A stretch of DNA of 15,461 nt from an uncultured Acholeplasmatales bacterium. GTDB taxonomy: Bacteria > Bacillota_I > Bacilli_A > ML615J-28 > CAG-698. The stretch is from the NCBI GenBank assembly GCA_937877075.1, contig CALEGD010000028.1:1-15461 (forward strand), given 5' to 3'. Shown in pieces: positions 1 through 6,199 of the stretch. The notes under the pieces are model-generated. The model saw only the letters and a list, made by a program, of their open reading frames with translations. It made no database searches and had not been told where the DNA came from. The first letter of the stretch is position 1; every line of letters begins with the position of its first letter. Position numbers and translations under genes: made by a program.

Positions 1-752
1 TGGGTGACCGTCGGGCCTTTGGTAAAGTGGACAACGCGACCGCCGATTCGAAAATCGCTTAAAGTTCGGTCAATTATTTCTTTTTGATAATTAACGCTGG
101 AATAATCACTTGCACGAGCAGATTGATCCCGTCTCAATAAGTTAAGGGGAGGCGCAACATATTTTCCGCTCCGCTTTTTTTGAGGAAAAGAGGGATTATA
201 CCCCCGAGTATCATAGCCGGTCATTCTATTATTTCCGTTTGAAACTTCTGGTTTTCTCCTTATAGAGGTTATAAACTCCGGTGTATTCGAATCAATACCG
301 TTTTTAGAATAAATTGTCTTTCCGTAAAAATCATATTCTTCATCTATCGGAGGAAGATCTCTCAGTTTACCTAGTTCTTCTTCTAAGGGTTCATCATTAT
401 TTTTTCCCGACTGTCCTTTTTCAAATAAATCTTCTTCCAGAATCTTTGTCAGAGGTTCTTCGGAATCTTTTTTCATGCCCTGAATTTGTTTGAACTCATA
501 ATATTTTGTACCGTATTTTTCAATAATTTTTTCCTCCGGAACTAATGATCTGTCACGAAGGCCTTCATACTGAGAACCACGATTCCCATATTTTATATAG
601 GGAAAGGAGGAAATGTCTTTGACCTTAGTTCCTGAATAAGGGGAAACAAAACGATCCGGGCGATACTTTTTGGTCTCCTCGCTCTCGGTCTCAGTTTTTT
701 TATTATTGTTATCTACTTCAATCTTAGGTATGTAAAAGTCCTTCTTTGCCAT
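1..752 (-). CDS. ftsK: FtsK/SpoIIIE-type DNA translocase, N-terminal part (runs off the left edge)
   Basis: The reading frame from the ATG at 752-750 stays open to base 1, giving about 250 residues. Family knowledge: FtsK/SpoIIIE motors pump chromosomal DNA through the division septum. Recognition rests on residues 197-206 (KYVAPPLNLL), matching the YxLPsLxLL entry to the translocase alpha domain, and on the stretch ending in GPTVT (246-250), which in the family precedes the RecA-like beta domain. The ATPase core and gamma domain lie outside the window. Residues 1-190 are polar and charged, probably disordered, with no membrane segment, although classical FtsK/SpoIIIE begins with about four. 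The start is supported by AGGAG (759-763) six bases upstream; the in-frame codon just before the start region is the TAG that ends the upstream gene, so no longer N-terminus exists without readthrough. Family assignment is firm; full length cannot be judged. Confidence 0.88.
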   Translation of the reverse strand, partial: MAKKDFYIPKIEVDNNNKKTETESEETKKYRPDRFVSPYSGTKVKDISSFPYIKYGNRGSQYEGLRDRSLVPEEKIIEKYGTKYYEFKQIQGMKKDSEEPLTKILEEDLFEKGQSGKNNDEPLEEELGKLRDLPPIDEEYDFYGKTIYSKNGIDSNTPEFITSIRRKPEVSNGNNRMTGYDTRGYNPSFPQKKRSGKYVAPPLNLLRRDQSARASDYSSVNYQKEIIDRTLSDFRIGGRVVHFTKGPTVT

Positions 753-761
753 ATCTTTCTC

Positions 762-1550
762 CTATTTTTCATCAACCATTTGTTCCAATTCGAGAATTTC
801 TCTTTCAATCTCGAGGTTTGTCTTTTTTTCCATATTGAAAACACTTTTGCTGTAGACCTTGTTCGTCTCTTCCCCGACAACATCAATGATGATGCCACAG
901 ATTTTATTGGTTACCGCAACCAGGGTTGTAGAAATCATCAACTTCTTTACCCAATAAACGGGATTGAAGATATTGAGTACGGACATAGTCGCCTTCCAAG
1001 GAGTCTTCAATTTACTAGCAGTTTTTACGGCTTTGTTTTCATCTATTTTTTTCTTAGTATCAATAATTTTCAGAATATAAGAAATTCTGATTTTCTTTAA
1101 AGGTTTTAATATCGGACCTTTAAACATTGAATTGACGCGATCGGTTATATAATGAATTAAAGTCATTAATTCATCTATGGAAAGTTCATAGATTGGATAA
1201 TTAGATTCCGGGAAATAAACTTTAGCAATGTCATGAATCAAATTCCAAGAAATGGTTTTTAAATCATTAATTTTTTGACCGGTCGATGCACTTGCAGATT
1301 CTTCTAAAAACTGATTTTTAGCGCTGCGGATTAATCTTTCGATTTTTTCATTATCCACCAGAATTTCCGAAACAATTAAATTCTTTTCATCTTTCTTAAA
1401 AGAAGAAACAACTATCACAAGGTAGATTAAAAAACAAAGGATAAATCCAATAACAACACCGCTTAAGAGGATGAGCAGATTTTCAAGAGAAAATTTTCCG
1501 AAAAGATCGGAAAAGAAGTCCCGGACTGCTCGGACTAGATCTAATTGCAT
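762..1550 (-). CDS. Membrane-anchored protein of unknown function, upstream of and in frame with ftsK
   Basis: A 262-residue protein I do not recognise with confidence. One strong transmembrane segment lies at residues 24-50 after a short amphipathic start. A large, mostly helical, charged region follows, with a second hydrophobic patch near 203-225 (possibly membrane-associated) and an acidic coiled-coil-like tail (about 240-262). The pattern YFPESNYPIYELSIDELM (112-129) followed by an NP...GEE..KVYS region (196-234) recalls from memory the C-terminal membrane part of some DUF697/YcjF-like proteins, but this is only a weak impression. The start is backed by GAGGTG five bases upstream and a good promoter at 1583-1611. 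Its stop codon TAG (762-764) is in the same frame as ftsK, whose ATG comes three codons later. Co-transcription with ftsK is nearly certain, so a role as membrane partner or anchor for the soluble FtsK is a reasonable inference. Confidence 0.75.
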   Translation of the reverse strand: MQLDLVRAVRDFFSDLFGKFSLENLLILLSGVVIGFILCFLIYLVIVVSSFKKDEKNLIVSEILVDNEKIERLIRSAKNQFLEESASASTGQKINDLKTISWNLIHDIAKVYFPESNYPIYELSIDELMTLIHYITDRVNSMFKGPILKPLKKIRISYILKIIDTKKKIDENKAVKTASKLKTPWKATMSVLNIFNPVYWVKKLMISTTLVAVTNKICGIIIDVVGEETNKVYSKSVFNMEKKTNLEIEREILELEQMVDEK

Positions 1551-1582
1551 CGTACACCTCTTTTCTGGTTATTGCTATTCAT

Positions 1583-1611
1583 ATTTTACTATAATTACCC
1601 CTTTTATGCAA
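1583..1611 (-). promoter_or_regulatory. Sigma-70-type promoter for the membrane protein-ftsK operon
   Basis: TTGCAT (1606-1611) and TAAAAT (1583-1588) are separated by exactly 17 bases on the minus strand. Predicted transcription start is near 1576, about 26 bases before the ATG at 1550. It sits back to back with the HAD promoter. Sequence-based inference only. Confidence 0.6.
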
Positions 1612-1628
1612 GGACTCTTATTTATTTG

Positions 1629-1657
1629 TGGACAAAGTTTTGGCTTTATGATATGAT
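1629..1657 (+). promoter_or_regulatory. Extended -10 promoter for the HAD hydrolase gene
   Basis: TGGACA (1629-1634), a 17-base spacer and TATGAT (1652-1657) preceded by TG at 1649-1650. Predicted start is near 1664, so the leader would be only about 12 bases with GAGG (1664-1667) at its very 5' end. Confidence 0.6.
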
Positions 1658-1675
1658 TTGAAAGAGGTTTTTTAG

Positions 1676-2491
1676 ATGAAAAGAGATTATTTACTTGCAA
1701 TAGACTTGGACGGAACCTTGATCAAAAACTTCGACGAATATGATAAGGTCAGTTTCAAACTACTAAAAAAATTATCAAAAACTAATAAAATTATTATTGC
1801 GACGGGAAGACCATGGCGATCCTCAAAGTTTTATTATCAATTACTTGACCTAAGTACCCCGATTATAAATTATAACGGCGCCTTGGTCCACCATCCCAAA
1901 GATCCCAGTTTTAAAAAAACAATGATCACCGTCGATCGTCAAATTTTGATTGATCTGACTCGAGATTTAAAGGAAGTTTTAATTAATGTTTTCTGCGAGA
2001 TTGAAGATGAAATTTTCCTTTGGAAAGACACGGCAGAAATCAAACCCTATCTTCATACCGAAGGCGGAAATCTTTTTACGGGAGAAATGAATAAGATCCT
2101 CTACTCAAATCCAAACGGAATTATCGCCCTATCCGTTAAAGGATCGGAAATAATCCTTCAGAAATATTTAAAAGAAAAATACGGAGATAGACTAAATCTG
2201 AGATTTTGGGATGCAAATAATTTTGTTATTTCGGAAATCTATAGTCCCTTAACTTCAAAAGGAAATGCACTAAAGAATATAGCTTCTTTATACAATATTC
2301 CGAAAGAAAAAATCATTGCTATCGGCGACGGTCATAATGATTTGGAAATGTGTGAATTTGCATCAATCGGTGTCGCAATGGAAAATGCTCATCCGGAGCT
2401 CATAGAAATTGCCGATTATATAACCAGTAGTCTAGATGAAAATGGTGTCTATCATTTCCTCAAAGACTTTTTTAAAATAAGCGATCAATGA
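1676..2491 (+). CDS. Cof-type HAD-superfamily phosphatase (class IIB)
   Basis: A 271-residue cytoplasmic phosphatase of the Cof/YcsE/YwpJ kind. Motif I is DLDGT (residues 10-14: Asp10 nucleophile, Asp12 acid/base), motif II is ATGRP (Thr43), the motif III lysine is Lys195 in SKGNAL, and motif IV is GDGHND (217-222). The region between motifs II and III is the C2B cap that selects the substrate. The length is normal for the family and all catalytic residues are present. Members dephosphorylate sugar phosphates, pyridoxal phosphate, flavin precursors and similar compounds, often with broad specificity, so the substrate cannot be named. The ATG start has GAAAGAGG (1660-1667) eight bases upstream. 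This is the only plus-strand gene in the window, monocistronic between its own promoter and a hairpin terminator that overlaps its last codons. Confidence 0.93.
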   Translation: MKRDYLLAIDLDGTLIKNFDEYDKVSFKLLKKLSKTNKIIIATGRPWRSSKFYYQLLDLSTPIINYNGALVHHPKDPSFKKTMITVDRQILIDLTRDLKEVLINVFCEIEDEIFLWKDTAEIKPYLHTEGGNLFTGEMNKILYSNPNGIIALSVKGSEIILQKYLKEKYGDRLNLRFWDANNFVISEIYSPLTSKGNALKNIASLYNIPKEKIIAIGDGHNDLEMCEFASIGVAMENAHPELIEIADYITSSLDENGVYHFLKDFFKISDQ

Positions 2492-2501
2492 TCGCTTTTT
2501 T
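2480..2501 (+). terminator. Rho-independent terminator shared by convergent genes
   Basis: A perfect 7-bp stem, AGCGATC (2480-2486) and GATCGCT (2490-2496), with loop AAT and a run of six T from 2496. It lies inside the ends of both convergent genes and contains both stop codons. In the plus direction it is a good terminator. In the minus direction the following tract is weaker (TTATTTT), so termination of the hydrolase transcript there is less certain. Confidence 0.75.
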
Positions 2502-3258
2502 CTATTTCAAATAAAAATGATGCGGCCAAGTCAGGCCAAATTGATATCCGTCTGTATTTTCTTTCGAATTCAAGCGGATCTTCATTCTCATAAGCAGTTT
2601 CTCGGTTGGCAAGAGATAATCCGTGCGGTCCTTCTTGAAAAAGATGAATTTCCGTCTTGACATTGTTTTTTGATAAAGCTTCAAAGAAAAGCAAAGAATT
2701 TTGATAGCTTACCGCTTGATCGGTAACTGTATGAAAGAGAAAAGTCGGTGGGGTAGAGGCGTTTACACGATATTCAAGCGAGAAATCAGCTCTTACTTCA
2801 GCGGAAATTTCACCGAAAAGGTTTTGAATCGAACCCTCATGGGAAAAGCCTTTTTTCCCGGTAATAACCGGATAAGCCAGAATTAAAGCATCGGGACGGG
2901 TGGCTTTCCCGTATTTTTCCCAATCCACTCCGAGACTTGCGACATAATGTCCTCCGGCTGAAAAACCAAGCAAATAAATACCATCAGTTTTTATATTAAG
3001 ATCCCCGGAATGTATTCTTATTTCCCGGACAAATTCCGAAAGTTCTTTTACCGTATCCGGATATAACAATTTTGTTTCCCGATAGTAGATGATTCCAGAA
3101 TGAAAACCCGCTTTTTGAAAAACTTTCGCAACTGGGTCGGCTTCCCGTGAAGAAGTATAATGATAACCACCTCCGGGAGCAATTAAAACAATCGGTCTAA
3201 GACCGTCAAGGAGCTTTAACTCCAAAAAATTTCTTGTTTCAAGCTGTATCTTGTCCAT
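2485..3258 (-). CDS. Alpha/beta-hydrolase fold esterase (BD-FAE / acetyl-esterase-like)
   Basis: A 257-residue protein with a complete alpha/beta-hydrolase triad pattern: nucleophile elbow GFSAGG with Ser100, acid Asp180 (TVTDQ) and His212 (EGPHGLSL). PGGGY at 28-32 stands in place of the HGGG oxyanion motif of carboxylesterases, as in the acetyl-xylan-esterase/BD-FAE-like group. No signal peptide or membrane segment is seen, so a cytoplasmic enzyme acting on small acyl esters (for example acetylated sugars) is inferred; a peptidase-like member is possible. AGGAG (3265-3269) lies six bases before the ATG. The gene follows the 43-codon gene after a hairpin with no separate promoter recognised between them, so expression may depend on readthrough. 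Its last 7 bases overlap the HAD gene end to end. Confidence 0.85.
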   Translation of the reverse strand: MDKIQLETRNFLELKLLDGLRPIVLIAPGGGYHYTSSREADPVAKVFQKAGFHSGIIYYRETKLLYPDTVKELSEFVREIRIHSGDLNIKTDGIYLLGFSAGGHYVASLGVDWEKYGKATRPDALILAYPVITGKKGFSHEGSIQNLFGEISAEVRADFSLEYRVNASTPPTFLFHTVTDQAVSYQNSLLFFEALSKNNVKTEIHLFQEGPHGLSLANRETAYENEDPLEFERKYRRISIWPDLAASFLFEIEKSDH

Positions 3259-3269
3259 ATCTTTCTCCT

Positions 3270-3294
3270 AAAAAAAGGGATTATTTCCCTTTTT
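3270..3294 (-). terminator. Hairpin between the 43-codon gene and the esterase gene (terminator or attenuator)
   Basis: The arms are AAAAAGGGA (3272-3280, plus-strand reading) and TCCCTTTTT (3286-3294), a 9-bp stem with a 5-base loop that holds the TAA stop of the 43-codon gene. On the minus strand the stem ends in seven T, immediately followed by the AGGAG of the esterase gene. Most of the T run is part of the stem, so termination is probably incomplete. Confidence 0.5.
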
Positions 3295-3412
3295 CTTTTT
3301 TATTATTTTGAAATTCACTAGCGATTTCTTCGAGAACATTTCTTTCCAAGTCCTTGTAATTAACAAGATTACTAGGCTTTTGTCGGTTTTCCTTTCCTTT
3401 TCTTTTATTCAA
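3281..3412 (-). CDS. Small basic 43-residue protein of unknown function, downstream of recX
   Basis: An open frame of 43 codons plus TAA begins with TTG at 3412-3410 and fills the gap between recX and the esterase gene. The product is very hydrophilic: Lys/Arg-rich at both ends (starting NKRKGKENRQK, ending NNKKEKGK) with a helical-looking middle (YKDLERNVLEEIASEF). It has no cysteine, tryptophan or membrane segment. A Shine-Dalgarno-like TGAGG (3417-3421) lies four bases upstream, partly inside a hairpin with the preceding sequence. An ATG just upstream leads to a stop after five codons, so TTG is the likely start. Its position at the end of the secA-prfB-yitT-recX operon suggests co-transcription. 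I do not recognise the family; chance coding cannot be fully excluded, but the good fit between the two hairpins favours a real gene. Confidence 0.5.
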   Translation of the reverse strand: MNKRKGKENRQKPSNLVNYKDLERNVLEEIASEFQNNKKEKGK

Positions 3413-3413
3413 T

Positions 3414-3443
3414 TATCCTCACCCATTAAATTTTATGAGGATA
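3414..3443 (-). promoter_or_regulatory. Hairpin covering the Shine-Dalgarno site of the 43-codon gene
   Basis: TATCCTCA (3436-3443 on the minus strand) pairs perfectly with TGAGGATA (3414-3421) around a 14-base loop. The downstream arm contains the TGAGG ribosome site of the TTG start at 3412. It begins 8 bases after the recX stop. No T run follows, so it does not look like a terminator. Occlusion of the ribosome site, relieved by ribosomes finishing recX, is an inference. Confidence 0.4.
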
Positions 3444-3451
3444 GATAGTAA

Positions 3452-4222
3452 TTATTCCTCGTTATTTAAATGTAGGAGGATGTCGGAATAGGTATAGCCT
3501 AATCTCATCAGGCGACTGATAATTTTATCACGTTGTCCCCGCGAATCAAGTTCTGAGTATTTGTTCGCCAATTTTTCTATTTCCTTGGCTAGTTGATCTT
3601 CGCTTTCGTCAACAAAATCCGTCTTTTTCAAACAATCGGAAATGGCTTCAAAATTAAAACCTGCGCGTTGTGACCTCTGCATCATTAAGAGCTTTTGTTT
3701 TTTTAAGGGTTTATTCTTTTGTTTATTCTTATGCTTTTCGATAAACTCCGAAAGAATTTTTTTTTCTAGTTCATCATCATATTTTTTTAGTGTCTCTTTA
3801 ATAAGGGCTTCGTCAATCCCCTTACTTTTAAGATTTTCTTCAAGAAATCTCGGACCTTTATAATTCCTAAGGACATAATCAAGATAAGAGTTGGCATAGT
3901 CGGAATCATTTAGATAACCGAGATCTGTTAACCTTTTGATAATTTTTTCAGTTTCTTCAGAATCAGTTCTTTGAGTTAAATAATTCCTGACTTCCTGAAC
4001 GCTGCGATTTTGATATGAGAGAAAATTTAAGGTCTTATTTAAAACTACGCTAAAAGAGTCATATTTAATGGCCTCGGTAAATTCCGTTTCCGAAAAGACT
4101 TTATCTTTGGATATTAAAAACTTTATTATTGTATCTGCGGTAAATATATATTCCTTTAAGGAAGTCTCAACTTTATATTTCTTACCTTGCTTCGAGACAT
4201 TAAGTATCTTGATATCACTCAT
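3452..4222 (-). CDS. recX: RecX family regulator of RecA
   Basis: A 256-residue RecX, similar in length to the Bacillus protein (about 264). RecX binds RecA filaments and modulates homologous recombination. The sequence shows the typical tandem three-helix repeats: the first hallmark is QNRSVQEVRNYL (about residues 71-82), followed by LTDLGYLNDSDYANSY (about 98-113) and a last repeat ending in RGQRDKIISRLMRLGY near the C-terminus. The N-terminal domain (1-65) resembles the extra beta-rich start seen in Bacillota RecX. I chose the ATG at 4222, not an upstream in-frame start at 4297, because it has AGAAGG eight bases before it, overlaps yitT by only 8 bases, and the 25 extra residues of the longer form look unrelated to RecX. 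The overlap ACTTATGAGTGA suggests translational coupling to yitT. Confidence 0.88.
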   Translation of the reverse strand: MSDIKILNVSKQGKKYKVETSLKEYIFTADTIIKFLISKDKVFSETEFTEAIKYDSFSVVLNKTLNFLSYQNRSVQEVRNYLTQRTDSEETEKIIKRLTDLGYLNDSDYANSYLDYVLRNYKGPRFLEENLKSKGIDEALIKETLKKYDDELEKKILSEFIEKHKNKQKNKPLKKQKLLMMQRSQRAGFNFEAISDCLKKTDFVDESEDQLAKEIEKLANKYSELDSRGQRDKIISRLMRLGYTYSDILLHLNNEE

Positions 4223-5090
4223 AAGTGAAGCCTTCTCCCCGCACCTCACTGGCACGCACAGCAAAGAAAAAGGCGGTTTCGTCAATTTTCTCAACAATAT
4301 TTCTTAATTTAAAATATTCATTTGAAGGAAGCACGCAAAGTAAAAGCGTCTTTTCATTTTTTGAATACTCGCCGATTACCTTGATACTGGTTACACCTCT
4401 TTCAAAATCATGAATAATTTCATCTCTAATTTCGGCATATTTATCGGAGATGATGTAAACAGCCCGTTTATTAAAACCGGCAAAAACTATCGTATCAACA
4501 ACAACTCCGCATAGATAAGTGAAAACAATCGCATACAAGAATGTTTGTAAGTCGGTAACATTAAATATTAGGCCGAGAGCAATTATTATTCCGTCTAAAA
4601 TATATAGCGATAAGGAATAAGGCATATGGAAAAATTTAAAAAGAATTTTTTGGATTACCTCCGTACCTCCGGTGGTGGCACCGTTTCTAACAACGGTACC
4701 GAGTCCGATTCCCATGATTATTGCCGAGAAAAGTACGATTAAAACCATATCTAGTTTCGTTACATCGATATTTATACGGGCATAAAGGAAATCAAAGATA
4801 CCGATGAAGACCGGAAAAAGCAATGAACCGAAGGCGGTTTTGATGAAAAAATCACGTCCGAGTAATATTAGCCCAAAAACTAAAAGCACCATATTAATAA
4901 TTAAGATTGTATAAGCTGGGTTATAACCGGCAATTAGGCTTTTCAAAAGAATACCGACACCGGATACTCCGCCGATTACAATATTCTTGGGGTTTAGGAA
5001 AAAGCTGAACGCAAAGGATGCGAGGGCAACCCCGACAACAATGTTCAGCCATTCTTTGATTTTCTTTCTGATATCTTTTTTAACTTCCAT
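4215..5090 (-). CDS. YitT family membrane protein (DUF161/DUF2179)
   Basis: A 291-residue integral membrane protein. Five to six hydrophobic helices occupy roughly residues 15-205, including the family signature around NPKNIVIGGVSGVGILLK (33-50) and the glycine-rich GTVVRNGATTGGTEVI (131-146). A soluble DUF2179 domain follows at about 225-283. The YitT family is widespread in Bacillota; its transport or sensing role is not settled, and I assign no substrate. The ATG at 5090 comes six bases after the end of prfB, with the GAGG ribosome site (5096-5099 region) overlapping the prfB stop (CTG AGG TAA), so translation is probably coupled to prfB. The end overlaps recX by 8 bases. It lies fully inside the secA operon. 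Confidence 0.9.
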   Translation of the reverse strand: MEVKKDIRKKIKEWLNIVVGVALASFAFSFFLNPKNIVIGGVSGVGILLKSLIAGYNPAYTILIINMVLLVFGLILLGRDFFIKTAFGSLLFPVFIGIFDFLYARINIDVTKLDMVLIVLFSAIIMGIGLGTVVRNGATTGGTEVIQKILFKFFHMPYSLSLYILDGIIIALGLIFNVTDLQTFLYAIVFTYLCGVVVDTIVFAGFNKRAVYIISDKYAEIRDEIIHDFERGVTSIKVIGEYSKNEKTLLLCVLPSNEYFKLRNIVEKIDETAFFFAVRASEVRGEGFTYE

Positions 5091-5093
5091 TGC

Positions 5094-6197
5094 TTACCTC
5101 AGATTAAATTCCGATTTTAGGTAGGCGTTGATGAAACCTTCGATTTCACCATCCATAACCGGACCAACATTGGCAATCTCAAAGTTGGTGCGATGGTCTT
5201 TGATTAAATTATAAGGGTGGAAGACATAAGAGCGAATTTGGGAACCAAAACTGTTCTGACTGGCTTCGCCCTTAATTGTTTTCAACTTTTTCTCCTTTTC
5301 TTCTAGTTCAAGTTGATATAGTTTACTTTTCAAAATAGCAAGAGCTCTTTCTTTATTCTGAATTTGACTTCTTTCATTCTGGCAAGTAACAACAATTCCA
5401 GTTTTTAAATGAGTAATCCGGATAGCGGAATCGGTTTTATTGACCTTCTGGCCGCCGGCCCCGCTGGATCGGTAAGTATCGACGCGGATATCTTCCGGCT
5501 TGACCTCGATACTGACATCATCTTCAATCGCCGGTGTTACCGTACAGGCACAAAACGAAGTGTGACGACGAGAATTTGAATCAAAGGGAGAAATACGCAC
5601 CAGTCGGTGAACTCCTTGTTCGCCTTTTAATTTTCCGTAGGCTTTCTCGCCGGAAACCACAAAAGTAACACTTTTGATTCCGGCTTCTTCACCGTCAAGA
5701 TAGTCGACAATTTCTAATTTAAAATTGTTTCTTTCTACATAACGTGTATACATCCGAAAGAGGATTTGCGTCCAATCTTGAGATTCGGTTCCGCCTGCCC
5801 CAGGATGCAATTCAACAATTGCATCACAATCGTCATATTCATGGCTCAGAAGCATTTTGATTTCAAAATCACCGAGTTCATTTTCAATTTTATTAATAAT
5901 TTCCTCGATTTCTGAGTCCAATTCAGCTTCACCGTTTTTATGCATTTCAAAATATAGTTCTAACTCTTCCAGTAATTCCACTAAGTTTCGGTGAGTTTCA
6001 ATAATATCTTTTCCTGTTTTAACTCGTTTCAAAACTTTTTGGGCCGAATTCATATCTTTATAAAAGTCAGGATCGGTCATTAATGCCTCATCGGCGGTAA
6101 GCAAATCTTGAACTTCCTCGATTTTTACCGCTCGGCGCAATTCAACAATGCGGGTCCGATATTCTTCCAGTTTTTTTACAATTTCGTAATTTTCCAT
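5094..6197 (-). CDS. prfB: Peptide chain release factor 2 (RF2)
   Basis: A 367-residue class I release factor that recognises UGA and UAA. The tripeptide SPF (203-205) marks it as RF2 rather than RF1, and GGQ (248-250 in SSGAGGQKVN) is the peptidyl-tRNA hydrolysis loop. The N-terminal coiled-coil helical domain and the C-terminal HRTNFEIANVGPVMDG region are typical. I chose the ATG at 6197 (MENYEIVKKL) over one six codons upstream, because the extra residues MLRKIN lie within secA and the chosen start has GGAAG (6204-6208) six bases before it. The gene is one continuous frame: the in-frame UGA and programmed +1 frameshift that autoregulate many prfB genes near codon 25 are absent. It starts 2 bases after the secA stop codon. 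Confidence 0.96.
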   Translation of the reverse strand: MENYEIVKKLEEYRTRIVELRRAVKIEEVQDLLTADEALMTDPDFYKDMNSAQKVLKRVKTGKDIIETHRNLVELLEELELYFEMHKNGEAELDSEIEEIINKIENELGDFEIKMLLSHEYDDCDAIVELHPGAGGTESQDWTQILFRMYTRYVERNNFKLEIVDYLDGEEAGIKSVTFVVSGEKAYGKLKGEQGVHRLVRISPFDSNSRRHTSFCACTVTPAIEDDVSIEVKPEDIRVDTYRSSGAGGQKVNKTDSAIRITHLKTGIVVTCQNERSQIQNKERALAILKSKLYQLELEEKEKKLKTIKGEASQNSFGSQIRSYVFHPYNLIKDHRTNFEIANVGPVMDGEIEGFINAYLKSEFNLR

Positions 6198-6199
6198 AT

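Noticed and set aside
713..1656. Open frames of 61-106 codons on both strands around the membrane-protein gene
   Set aside because: They lack ribosome sites or familiar features and lie over well-supported genes in other frames.
750..3270. Identical 16-base stretch TAGGAGAAAGATATGG at the starts of ftsK and the esterase gene
   Set aside because: It is explained by both genes having near-optimal ribosome sites; the flanks differ, so it is not a mobile repeat.
4223..4297. A longer recX frame starting 25 codons upstream
   Set aside because: The extra residues lie within yitT, look unlike RecX, and the ATG at 4222 has a proper ribosome site.
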